This document shows, in pieces, positions 8,179-15,499 of a stretch of DNA of 35,603 nucleotides. Origin of the DNA: Collinsella sp. Lineage in GTDB: Bacteria > Actinomycetota > Coriobacteriia > Coriobacteriales > Coriobacteriaceae. Position numbers and translations under genes: made by a program. Position 1 is the stretch's first letter. Each line of letters starts with the position of its first letter. The notes under the pieces are model-generated. The model worked only from the letters and a program-made list of their open reading frames with translations, ran no database searches and was not told the origin of the DNA. Location of the stretch: positions 24,166 to 59,768 of the forward strand of contig JAHYYL010000011.1 in the NCBI GenBank assembly GCA_019424965.1. The letters run 5' to 3'.

Positions 8179-8625
8179 ATGAAGCAAATCGATACAGCCC
8201 AGCTCGACATCACCGCCTGTCAGGCTCAGGCTGCCGAGTACCACGCCCGCGGCTTTAACTGCGCGCAGGCCGTCGCCTGCACGCTCGCGCCCGCCGTCGG
8301 GCTCGACCCCCAGGTCGCATTTACCATCACCGAGGGCTTTGGCGCCGGCATGGGCGGCATGACCGAAACCTGCGGCGCCATCTCGGGTGCCGTGGCCATC
8401 ATGGGCTTTGTAATGAGCGATGGCATGGAAAACCCCAAGACCAAGGGCCATACCTACAAGCTGTCGCGCGAAATCGCCAAGCGTTTTGGCGAGAAGAACA
8501 CGACGACCGTCTGCGGCACGCTCAAGGGCATCGGATCGGACAAGGGTCCGCTCCGCAGCTGCCCCGGCTGCATCGACGATGCCGTCGAGATCGCCTGCGA
8601 TGTGCTAAAGCAGCTCGCCGAGTAA
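8179..8625 (+). CDS. C_GCAxxG_C_C family protein
   Basis: A small cytosolic protein of 148 residues with the family's spaced cysteines. NCAQAVACTLAP gives the first pair, followed by GFGAGMGGMTETCGAISGA, a later VCGTLKG and CPGCIDDAV. The cysteine pattern suggests a metal- or cluster-binding or redox role; the molecular function of the family is not established. The ATG at 8179 has AAGGAG 6 bases upstream (8167-8172). It is a single-gene unit, convergent with the yigZ-like gene. Confidence 0.85.
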   Translation: MKQIDTAQLDITACQAQAAEYHARGFNCAQAVACTLAPAVGLDPQVAFTITEGFGAGMGGMTETCGAISGAVAIMGFVMSDGMENPKTKGHTYKLSREIAKRFGEKNTTTVCGTLKGIGSDKGPLRSCPGCIDDAVEIACDVLKQLAE

Positions 8626-8641
8626 ACGGCAGCAACATAAA

Positions 8642-8690
8642 ACGACAGCCGGCGCGCTTGGGATTCATCCAAATGCACGCCGGCCGTCGT
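8642..8690 (-). terminator. Hairpin terminator between convergent genes
   Basis: ACGACAGCCGGCGCGC (8642-8657) pairs, with two mismatches, with the arm at 8675-8690. On the minus strand it is followed by TTTT, so it serves the yigZ-like gene and perhaps also the plus-strand gene. Confidence 0.65.
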
Positions 8691-8692
8691 CG

Positions 8693-9331
8693 TTAGAACT
8701 CAGCAAACTCGGGAGCGCTGACCTCAATCTCCTCGCGCCCCGCCATAAGCTCGCGCATCTTAGCGCAAAACGACCCCTGCTCCCCCGCCTTAAACACCAA
8801 ATGAAGTGTCACAGCATCCGCGTACTCGGTATCCGAAACCTTGGCACCGGAATCCTGGGCCAAGCGAAGCACCTGCTCATACTGCGGATAGGCCACATGC
8901 ACGTCAACAGGCACGACACTCGTCATCTCGACGATCTGCCCGGCCTCCTGAGCCGCGGCCACCGCCGCCTGCGTCGCCGCGGTATAGGCGCGTACCAAGC
9001 CACCGGGCCCCAACAACGTACCACCAAAATAGCGTGTCACTACGCAGCAAACATTTTTGAGCTCCGCACCGCGCAACACCTCGAGTGTCGGCATACCGCT
9101 CGTGCGGCTCGGCTCACCATCATCGCTCTGGCGCTCGCGTCCATCGACCAAAATCCACGCGGGAACATTGTGTCGAGCGTCGTAATGACGCTTGCGAACC
9201 ATCTCGATAAAGGCATTCGCCTCGTCCTCGGACTCAATATGGACCAGCTGGGCAATAAACCGGCTCTTGCGGTCCACAAACTCGCCCGAAACCTCAATAT
9301 TCGATTGCAGAGTAAAATAGCTGTCCAACAA
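8693..9331 (-). CDS. yigZ: YigZ/IMPACT family protein
   Basis: A protein of about 212 residues matching the YigZ family. The N-terminal IMPACT domain contains RKRHYDARHNVPAW, the stretch SDDGEPSRTSGMP and the core VVTRYFGGTLLGPGGLVRAY. The C-terminal part resembles a ferredoxin-like RNA-binding fold. IMPACT proteins in eukaryotes modulate translation signalling; the bacterial role is unknown. There is no ATG: two consecutive TTG codons lie at 9331 and 9328, with GAGGGG 2 and 5 bases upstream respectively, so 9328 may be the actual start. Confidence 0.85.
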   Translation of the reverse strand: MLDSYFTLQSNIEVSGEFVDRKSRFIAQLVHIESEDEANAFIEMVRKRHYDARHNVPAWILVDGRERQSDDGEPSRTSGMPTLEVLRGAELKNVCCVVTRYFGGTLLGPGGLVRAYTAATQAAVAAAQEAGQIVEMTSVVPVDVHVAYPQYEQVLRLAQDSGAKVSDTEYADAVTLHLVFKAGEQGSFCAKMRELMAGREEIEVSAPEFAEF

Positions 9332-9427
9332 AGCCCCTCAACAAAATAAAGCGCAGCAACAAACAGCCTCAATAATACGATAACCCTAGTAAAAAGAATG
9401 GCAACGCCGATGATTCCGTCAACGAAA

Positions 9428-9534
9428 GCGAGAACCCGTCAGCGCGAGCAAGGTGCCTTGAAAGCCGAGGGCATTGACCTTATGGTCATGCCCGAAGGTT
9501 TGAAAGGCAGATTGCCGCGCTGACGGGTTCGCAG
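9428..9534. repeat. Long multi-segment inverted repeat beside rnpB
   Basis: GAACCCGTCAGCGCG (9432-9446) is perfectly complementary to 9516-9530. Inside lie GCAA/TTGC and GCCTT/AAGGC pairings. At the centre GGGCAT(T)GACC (9469-9479) pairs with GGTCATGCCC (9484-9493) over a TTAT loop. Almost the whole ~105 bases fold into one rod with small internal loops. It sits 3' of RNase P RNA and 5' of the yigZ-like gene, with no T run on either side. Confidence 0.75.
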
Positions 9535-9544
9535 CGTCAACAAA

Positions 9545-9910
9545 GTGCCGAGTGGGCCGATAAGCCGGGTTCTGTCGTGAACGGTCATTTATCTTGTCTG
9601 CACGTTACCGTGCAGCTCCACGCACGCTACCCGAACGCGGACCGGGCCGGCCCATAGCGTTCCTATTCGCGCTTGCTCCGGATGGGGCTTGCCAAGCCGC
9701 CATGTTGCCACGACGCTGGTGGTCTCTTACACCACCGTTTCAGCTTTTCCCTTTACGCCTTGCGGCGCAGGTGGGAGTCTTCTTTTCTGCGGCGCTTTCC
9801 GTCGGATCACTCCGCCCGGCCGTTAGCCGGCATCCCGCCCTCTGGAGCCCGGACTTTCCTCACGCGTACTGCAAGCAGCACATCGCGCGACCGTCTGGCC
9901 CACTCAGCAG
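9545..9910 (-). ncRNA. rnpB: RNase P RNA, bacterial class A
   Basis: The catalytic RNA that removes 5' leaders from pre-tRNAs. On the minus strand the 5' half contains GAGGAAAGTCCGGGCTC, the universal conserved region I, and the 3' end contains GACAGAACCCGGCTTAT, which pairs with the 5' core. The outer P1 helix is GCTGAGTGGGCC (9908-9897) with GGCCCACTCGGC (9558-9547), which fixes both ends to within a few bases. A ~365-nt length is normal for class A. The six-frame ORFs here are not genes. Confidence 0.95.
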
Positions 9911-9916
9911 TGCAAG

Positions 9917-9922
9917 AGTGTA
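9917..9922 (-). promoter_or_regulatory. Extended -10 element for rnpB
   Basis: Reading the minus strand, TGCTACACT (a TGn plus TACACT) lies about 8 bases before the predicted rnpB 5' end. A TTGCCT lies 15 bases upstream as a poor -35. Confidence 0.45.
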
Positions 9923-9991
9923 GCACACCGTTACCGCAGGCAATGGCACAACGCAAACGCTCGACACGATAAACCAAGAACCGCCATGCGC

Positions 9992-10107
9992 TACAATGGT
10001 CCTGTCGATGGGCAACGTCGTCAGTCGAGACGCGACCGCGCTCCGCACCCCTCCGTCTACTCGGTGCGTTCCCGCCTCCTCCCCGAGGCGGGATGTCGGC
10101 ATTTTTT
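9992..10107 (+). ncRNA. Possible small RNA with a terminator-like end
   Basis: A gene-free interval with a TACAAT -10-like hexamer at 9992-9997 and, ~75 bases on, a GC-rich hairpin CCCGCCTC/GAGGCGGG (10071-10092) followed after nine bases by six T (10102-10107). No plus-strand gene precedes that hairpin. It has no SRP RNA or tmRNA signature. No proper -35 was found, so this is tentative. Confidence 0.25.
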
Positions 10108-10187
10108 CATGCACCGAAAACCTAATAGCCTGTGGACAGCTCGGACAGCATTGCGCGCGGACGACATCGCGCACCTCAGCAGCAAAT

Positions 10188-10223
10188 GCAAAAAGGGACC
10201 CGTCCATTACGGACGGATCCCTT
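10188..10223 (-). terminator. Rho-independent terminator of rpsA
   Basis: Arms 10193-10205 and 10211-10223 (AAGGGACCCGTCC and complement, one G-U pair) enclose a 5-base loop. The minus-strand stem is followed by TTTTT, 25 bases past the rpsA stop. Confidence 0.88.
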
Positions 10224-10247
10224 AAAACAAGTGATCGTCAAACCGAT

Positions 10248-11414
10248 TTACTCGGCGTCGGTCTCCTCGTCCTTCTTCTCGGAGGGCAGCGGGGTAACCT
10301 CGATCTCGACGCCCAGAGTCTCAGCAGCAGACTTCATGGACAGGGAGATACGACGACGGTCGAGGTCGATTTCCATGACCTTGACCTGAACCTTGTCGCC
10401 CACATGGGTGACCTGAGAAGGCTGATCGACGTGCTTGTTGGCCATCTCGGAGATGTGCACCAGGCCCTCGATGCCCTCGCCCAGATCGACGAAAGCGCCG
10501 AACGGGACAAGCTTGGTCACAGTGCCCTCGACGATAGCGCCGACGGGGTACTTCTTGACCAGTGCGCGCCACGGATCCTCGGTGGTCTGCTTGAGACCCA
10601 GGGAGATGCGCTCGCGGTTGAGATCGACGTCGAGAACCTCGACCTCGACCTCCTGGCCGACCTTGACAACCTCGGAAGGATGGTTGACGTGGTTCCAGGA
10701 GAGCTCGGAGATGTGGATGAGGCCGTCGATACCGCCGAGGTCGACGAAGGCGCCGAAGTCGACGATGGAGGAAACGGTGCCCTGGAGACGCATGCCAGAC
10801 TTGAGCTTGGACAGGATCTCGGAGCGCTCGGCCTTACGGGACTCCTCAAGCACGACGCGACGGGAGAGGACAACGTTGTTGCGGTTGCGGTCCATCTCGA
10901 TGACGCGGGCCTCGATGCGGGTGCCCATGTAGGAGGTGAGGTCCTTGACGCGACGGAGGTCGACGAGGGAAGCGGGCAGGAAGCCACGCAGGCCGATGTC
11001 GAGGATCAGGCCGCCCTTGACAACCTCGATAACCTCGCCCTCGACGTTCTCGCCGGAGTTGAACTTCTCCTCGATGCGGTTCCAAGCACGCTCGTACTCG
11101 GCACGCTTCTTGGACAGGACCAGACGACCGTCCTTGTCCTCCTTCTGGAGAACCAGAGCCTCGATGGGATCACCGAGTGCAACGATGTCTGCAGGGTTAG
11201 CGTCCTTGCGGATGGACAGCTCGCGGACCGGGATAACGCCCTCGGACTTGAATCCGATGTCAACGAGCACCTCGTCATGCTCGATCTTAACGACAGTGCC
11301 GTTAACGAGATCGCCCTCATCAAAGTCGGTAATCGTACCGTCGATGAGGTTGTTCATCTCCTCCTCGTTGACATCGTCAAGAGAGAAAATGGACGAGTTC
11401 TGAATCTCACTCAA
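10248..11414 (-). CDS. rpsA: 30S ribosomal protein S1
   Basis: An RNA-binding ribosomal protein of 388 residues that helps the 30S subunit capture mRNA. Four S1 repeats are visible, beginning near VNGTVVKIEHDEVLVDIG (~38), VEGEVIEVVKGGLILDIG (~124), LQGTVSSIVDFGAFVDLG (~209) and VEGTVTKLVPFGAFVDLG (~294). The third and fourth carry the classical FGAFVDLG..GLIHIS/GLVHIS core. The tail is acidic and charged (KKDEETDAE). Four repeats is the actinobacterial/Firmicute form, fewer than the six of E. coli. The start is a TTG at 11414 with AAAGGGG about 7 bases upstream; no ATG fits. It is a single-gene unit ending at 10188-10223. Confidence 0.95.
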   Translation of the reverse strand: MSEIQNSSIFSLDDVNEEEMNNLIDGTITDFDEGDLVNGTVVKIEHDEVLVDIGFKSEGVIPVRELSIRKDANPADIVALGDPIEALVLQKEDKDGRLVLSKKRAEYERAWNRIEEKFNSGENVEGEVIEVVKGGLILDIGLRGFLPASLVDLRRVKDLTSYMGTRIEARVIEMDRNRNNVVLSRRVVLEESRKAERSEILSKLKSGMRLQGTVSSIVDFGAFVDLGGIDGLIHISELSWNHVNHPSEVVKVGQEVEVEVLDVDLNRERISLGLKQTTEDPWRALVKKYPVGAIVEGTVTKLVPFGAFVDLGEGIEGLVHISEMANKHVDQPSQVTHVGDKVQVKVMEIDLDRRRISLSMKSAAETLGVEIEVTPLPSEKKDEETDAE

Positions 11415-11545
11415 AGGTGGACCCCTTTCGAACTACGGGGCCCCGATTGCTAGGACCTACAGAAGGGTGCGACAAGCACACAACGTTTAGGAACACTCGG
11501 GAGCCGACAGATACTAATGTGACGCTTATGCAATCACGTTCGTAT

Positions 11546-11574
11546 AGGTTACGGGGAAATGAGTTCGATTTCAA
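11546..11574 (-). promoter_or_regulatory. Candidate rpsA promoter
   Basis: On the minus strand TTGAAA (11574-11569), a 17-base spacer and TAACCT (11551-11546). It would give a leader of about 125 bases before the TTG start, long enough for regulation. The sequence match is only moderate. Confidence 0.35.
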
Positions 11575-11729
11575 GCGTGAACTGCGATTTTTTACTCGTG
11601 TGGAGACTTTTTCGTAATCTTATGAACACACGTCTCCGCAACTTGACGATAACCAGCCAGGCATTCGGCTTTGGGGTAAAGTATCCCAGACATACGATTC
11701 TAGAACGATTTTTCGAGAAAGGTGCCCGC

Positions 11730-12488
11730 GTGCTCAAAGCAGTCGTTTTCGATATGGACGAAACGCTTCTTAGCATCAACCTCAACGCGTTCATCCTTCG
11801 CTATTTTAAGGATGTCTCTTCGATGCTCGCGGATATCGGGCGCCGCAGCCGCGGTGGCACGATGGCACGCCTCGGCACCATCCTGGTCGACCTCAACGCC
11901 AATCGCCGCAGCAGCACGGACAATCGCACCAATCTTGAGTTTTACCAAGAAGAGGTCGAGCGCCGATGCGGCATTTGCCTCTCGGACCCACTTATCTACG
12001 AGGCGTTTACCTACTACGACCGCGAAGTTCTTCCGTACAAGAATGACGAACTCATCAACGCCCATGCCATGCCGGGCGCACACGCCGCGCTTCAGGCCGT
12101 ACAGGACGCAGGGCTGCGCTGCGCGCTCTTTACCAACCCCAGCTTTCCGCAGGGGGCCATCGAGTGCCGCATGGGTTGGGGCGACCTGGCCGACGCCCCC
12201 TTTGAGCTCGTCACGCACATGGGAAACGCCACCCGCTGCAAGCCTGATGCCACCTACTATCTAGAGCAGCTTCAGGTGATGGGGCTCGAACCGCACGAGG
12301 TCCTTATGGTGGGCAACGATCCCAAACGCGACTTCCCTAACCCCGCCTGCGGCATTCAGACTGCCTATGTAGGCCAGGGCAAGCCCAACCGAGTCACCTG
12401 GCGCGGAACCATGGAAGGCTTCGCCCGCGACTTTAACGCCGTAGTAGAAGCCTTCTACGAACACCAAGTAGCCGACGAACTGTCCTAG
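11730..12488 (+). CDS. HAD-superfamily hydrolase
   Basis: A cytosolic phosphatase-like protein of 252 residues. Motif I is VVFDMDETLLS (6-16) with the nucleophile and acid/base aspartates. Motif II is ALFTNPSF, the lysine lies in RCKPDATYY, and motif IV is MVGNDPKRDF. A helical cap lies between motifs I and II, the pattern of subclass I HADs. The GTG at 11730 (VLKAVVFDMDE) has AAAGGTG just upstream; the open frame further upstream has no plausible start. Its stop codon overlaps the stop of the convergent desulfidase gene (shared CTAG at 12485-12488). The substrate is unknown. Confidence 0.82.
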   Translation: MLKAVVFDMDETLLSINLNAFILRYFKDVSSMLADIGRRSRGGTMARLGTILVDLNANRRSSTDNRTNLEFYQEEVERRCGICLSDPLIYEAFTYYDREVLPYKNDELINAHAMPGAHAALQAVQDAGLRCALFTNPSFPQGAIECRMGWGDLADAPFELVTHMGNATRCKPDATYYLEQLQVMGLEPHEVLMVGNDPKRDFPNPACGIQTAYVGQGKPNRVTWRGTMEGFARDFNAVVEAFYEHQVADELS

Positions 12489-13804
12489 CACACTTGGGTT
12501 TTGCCGATCATGATGTTGAGGATCTCGACGTCGGTGTCCTTCATACCCACACGGCCCACGTAGCCCATGCTGGCAATCGTCTGCTCGACGGTATCCTGGA
12601 TCAAACCCTCGCCGGCACGGAAGCCACGCCCCTGCATGGCCATGTCATGTCCCAGAATCGCCGCATCGACGGCAGCCGAAATCTTGGCGGCACAACTCGC
12701 CTTGGCGCCGTCGCACACGATGCCGCCCACGTTACCGAGCGTATTCGAGACCGTCGCGCCAATCTGCTCGCGCGTGCCACCGCACAGCAAGGTAATCGCA
12801 GCGCCGGCGCCGCACGCGGCGCAAATAGCACCGCAAAACGCCGAAAGCGCACCAATATAGCTCTTGATATGCACGGCGATAAGATCGGACAGCATCACGG
12901 CGCGTACCAGACGCTCGTGGTCGCAACGCAGGTACTCGGCATACTCCATGACGGGCAATGCGCAGGTAATGCCTTGATTGCCCGAGCCGCACACAATGGC
13001 GACCGGCAGCGCGCAACCGTTCATGCGGGCGTCGGACCCGGCGGCCGCACGGGCACGGGCACGGCAGGCGACGTCATCGGCACGAGCACCCAGCAGCGTA
13101 CGACCCACCTCGGCGCCCCAAGCGTGCGCAAGGCCCTCGGCACTGATTGCGCCATTCAGCTCAATCTGACGCTCAACGGCAGCGCGGGCGCCCTCAATGT
13201 CACCGTCCTCGATAAAGTCGATGATGGAATCAATGGACATGGGCGTATCGGCGTTATCTGCCGCACGCTCGGCCACCACGCGCTCGGCGCAGGCGGCGCA
13301 CTCCCCCGCCGACTTGCCGCATACCGGAATACCGTCGAGCGTATGGCACGTGACATTAGTGTGGTGATCGGTAATCTCGACGACCGCGGTATGGCCCCCG
13401 GCCGTCGCAGTCACCTTGATGTAGAGGTTGGGCACACCCTCGACAAGCGACACATCGCAGTAGCCGGCGTCGGCGAGGAGCTCGGCCACACGAGCGCGGT
13501 CTTCATCGTTAACGCTCTCGAGCACCTCAAGCGCGCTCTTGGCGTCACCGCCCACGGCACCCAGCACGGCTGCAGCTTCAATACCGTGCATACCGCCCGA
13601 GTTGGGCACGGTCACGCTCTTAACGTTCTTGATGATGTTGCCCGAGCAGGCAACGTCCATATGATCGGGTTCGCAACCGAGCGTCTGGCTCGCCAACGCC
13701 GCTGCATAGGCAACGGCAATAGGCTCGGTGCAGCCGAGCGCACAGACAAGCTCGCGGTTCAAAACATCGCAAAACGCGGCATCACGAAGGGAATCGGTAG
13801 GCAT
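12485..13804 (-). CDS. L-cysteine desulfidase / L-serine dehydratase alpha-like protein (UPF0597, CyuA/YhaM type)
   Basis: A 439-residue enzyme predicted to break L-cysteine (or serine) into pyruvate, ammonia and sulfide using an oxygen-sensitive [4Fe-4S] cluster. Candidate cluster ligands are C25 in ALGCTEPIA, C272 in VCGSGNQGI and the cysteines of FCGAICAACGAG (about 313-321). SGNIIKNVKSVTVPNSGG (~54-71) is another family segment. The ATG at 13804 has GGAGA upstream. Cysteine-rich composition and an unprotected cluster fit an anaerobe. No cysteine importer gene is adjacent. Family assignment is firm; substrate preference is inference. Confidence 0.85.
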   Translation of the reverse strand: MPTDSLRDAAFCDVLNRELVCALGCTEPIAVAYAAALASQTLGCEPDHMDVACSGNIIKNVKSVTVPNSGGMHGIEAAAVLGAVGGDAKSALEVLESVNDEDRARVAELLADAGYCDVSLVEGVPNLYIKVTATAGGHTAVVEITDHHTNVTCHTLDGIPVCGKSAGECAACAERVVAERAADNADTPMSIDSIIDFIEDGDIEGARAAVERQIELNGAISAEGLAHAWGAEVGRTLLGARADDVACRARARAAAGSDARMNGCALPVAIVCGSGNQGITCALPVMEYAEYLRCDHERLVRAVMLSDLIAVHIKSYIGALSAFCGAICAACGAGAAITLLCGGTREQIGATVSNTLGNVGGIVCDGAKASCAAKISAAVDAAILGHDMAMQGRGFRAGEGLIQDTVEQTIASMGYVGRVGMKDTDVEILNIMIGKTQVC

Positions 13805-14074
13805 AGGTATCTCCTGCTTGCATAACGGGCTGGTCTCTCAAAAAAGTTAGCTCCTTTATTTGATAACAATGCATCAAAAACCGCAACCACGGTTCCGGCG
13901 GACGGCGCTCAAGCACAGACTGGCGGCATTCATTCATGAAAAGCAGGTCTTGTTGCATGCTTAAGCGTTTGACCAAAAAACGCCCGAGCGTTTACACAAA
14001 AGTCGCGCTATCATGCAGTCGAACGCGGTAAAACCTTTAGCAATTCCGCCGCACGGACCAGAGAGGAACCACTC

Positions 14075-14542
14075 ATGAAGATCGGTATCGGTAACGACCA
14101 CGCCGCCGTCGAGCTCAAGAACATCATTTCCGAGCACCTGAAGGAGCGCGGCTGCGAGGTCGTGAACTATGGCACCGACACCTCCGAGAGCTTCGACTAC
14201 CCCATCGCCGGTTACAAGGTGGGCAAGGCCGTGGCCAACGGTGACGTCGACCTGGGTATCTTGATCTGCGGTACCGGCGTCGGGATTAGCCTGGCTGCCA
14301 ACAAGGTCGAGGGCGTACGCGCCGTCGTGTGCTCCGAGCCCTTCAGCGCCAAGCTCTCCCGTATGCACAACAACACCAACGTGCTGGCCTTTGGCGCCCG
14401 CGTCGTGGGCTCCGAGCTCGCCAAGATGATTGTCGACGAATGGCTCGACGCCGAGTTTGAGGGCGGCCGCCACGAGCGTCGCGTCAATCTCCTCAACGAG
14501 ATCGACCAGACCCGCGGACTAAAGATTGTCGACGAGGCCTAA
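14075..14542 (+). CDS. rpiB: Ribose-5-phosphate isomerase B
   Basis: Interconverts ribose 5-phosphate and ribulose 5-phosphate in the pentose phosphate pathway (or, for related enzymes, allose or galactose phosphates). It has 155 residues, the usual RpiB/LacAB length. Active-site features are D8-H9 in GNDHAA, C65 and T67 in LICGTGVGISLAANK, and H98 in RMHNNTNVLAFGAR. The ATG at 14075 has GAGAGGA upstream. It is a single gene followed by its own terminator at 14570-14612. The NDHAA and ICGTG motifs favour RpiB over LacA/LacB. Confidence 0.93.
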   Translation: MKIGIGNDHAAVELKNIISEHLKERGCEVVNYGTDTSESFDYPIAGYKVGKAVANGDVDLGILICGTGVGISLAANKVEGVRAVVCSEPFSAKLSRMHNNTNVLAFGARVVGSELAKMIVDEWLDAEFEGGRHERRVNLLNEIDQTRGLKIVDEA

Positions 14543-14569
14543 AGACTTACAAAGCCATACGCTAGCGCC

Positions 14570-14612
14570 AGCCCCCGCCCGGAAGAAACATCCGGACGGG
14601 GCTCTTTAGTAG
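14570..14612 (+). terminator. Rho-independent terminator of rpiB
   Basis: GCCCCCGCCCGGA (14571-14583) pairs, with a bulge, with TCCGGACGGGGC (14591-14602), followed by TCTTTAG. Confidence 0.75.
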
Positions 14613-14644
14613 TTTTCTATGCGTTTACCAAAAATCTACCGGAA

Positions 14645-14680
14645 TAAAAGGACGCCGCGGATGGAGCTCCGCGGCGCCCA
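14645..14680 (-). terminator. Rho-independent terminator of ndk
   Basis: On the minus strand GGGCGCCGCGGA pairs with TCCGCGGCGTCC across GCTCCA, followed by TTTTATT. It lies tail to tail with the rpiB terminator. Confidence 0.85.
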
Positions 14681-14717
14681 AGCCACACGCTAACAGCTTT
14701 AAGGAGTCAAAGCTGGT

Positions 14718-15122
14718 TTAGCCAAAGAAGCGCTTGATCTCGATCTCGGCGTTCTCCAGGCAGTCGGAGCCGTGGATCACGTTGGCGTTGACATCGACGG
14801 CGAAGTCGCCGCGGATGGTGCCAGGAGCAGCATCAAGCGGGTTGGTGGCGCCCATAAGGGTGCGCATCTTGGAGACAGCGGAAAGACCGGAAACAACCAT
14901 CTTGACGACCGGACCGCTCGTCATAAAGTCGCAGAGACCGCCAAAGAAGGGCTTGTCGGCCAGATGGGCGTAGTGCTCCTCGACGGTAGCGCGCTCGAGC
15001 GTGGTCATCTCCATGCGCTCGATGACAAGGCCGCTACGCTCAATACGAGCAACGATCTCGCCGATCTTGCGATCGCGCACCGCGTCGGGCTTAATCATGA
15101 TGAAGGTCTTCTCGATAGCCAT
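14718..15122 (-). CDS. ndk: Nucleoside diphosphate kinase
   Basis: Transfers the gamma phosphate between nucleoside triphosphates and diphosphates, balancing NTP pools. It has 134 residues, standard for the family. It starts MAIEKTFIMIKPDAV, and the phospho-histidine is H117 in NVIHGSD, with the usual GATNPLDAAPGTIRGDFA stretch (91-108) before it. The ATG at 15122 has AAAGG about 7 bases upstream; the in-frame extension back to 15164 lacks family similarity. It is a single-gene unit. Confidence 0.95.
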   Translation of the reverse strand: MAIEKTFIMIKPDAVRDRKIGEIVARIERSGLVIERMEMTTLERATVEEHYAHLADKPFFGGLCDFMTSGPVVKMVVSGLSAVSKMRTLMGATNPLDAAPGTIRGDFAVDVNANVIHGSDCLENAEIEIKRFFG

Positions 15123-15420
15123 AAGGTAGCCTTTCAAGTAGGTTCGCGCGTGCCCAAGTCCCATTCCGGCACCCGCCTGGACTGCATCGTAACAGAGTTT
15201 TAGCTGCAGTTAAACAAAAAGCTGTTTATTGAAACGCTGCAATTCATTAAAGCGCTCCATATGTGTCACTTCTGTTTCGAAGCCCGATTAGAGTACCATC
15301 CGACCGCTCATCAACCACATGGAACAGAGCGGGCGGTCGGTTGCCACCCGCGAACGTACCCCCTTCACAACCTGCCCAAAGGTCCTACAGAAGTTCTCGA
15401 CAAGCTCCTTCCTTCTCTAT
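15123..15420. other. Intergenic stretch with no recognised gene
   Basis: Between the ndk start and the argH terminator. An inverted repeat CCGACCGC/GCGGTCGG (15300-15307 and 15333-15340) is the only clear structure. Short open frames here have no convincing ribosome binding site. Confidence 0.5.
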
Positions 15421-15454
15421 AACAAAACGGGCGCCCACCGTAGCAGGCACCCGT
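15421..15454 (-). terminator. Rho-independent terminator of argH
   Basis: On the minus strand ACGGGTGCC pairs with GGCGCCCGT around a 10-base loop, followed by TTTGTT, about 45 bases past the argH stop. Confidence 0.75.
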
Positions 15455-15499
15455 AAAGGCAAGATATGATGAACGCACCAGACAGACGCATCCAATAAG

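Noticed and set aside
9975..10110. SRP (4.5S) RNA
   Set aside because: The universally conserved GGAAGCAGC-type apical motif is absent.
9996..11453. A 485-codon plus-strand open frame opposite rpsA
   Set aside because: Its leucine/aspartate-rich translation mirrors the S1 repeats on the other strand; S1 is certain.
13782..13976. A 64-codon minus-strand open frame upstream of the desulfidase
   Set aside because: TTG start without a ribosome binding site, overlaps the start of the desulfidase gene, and the residue pattern is not protein-like.
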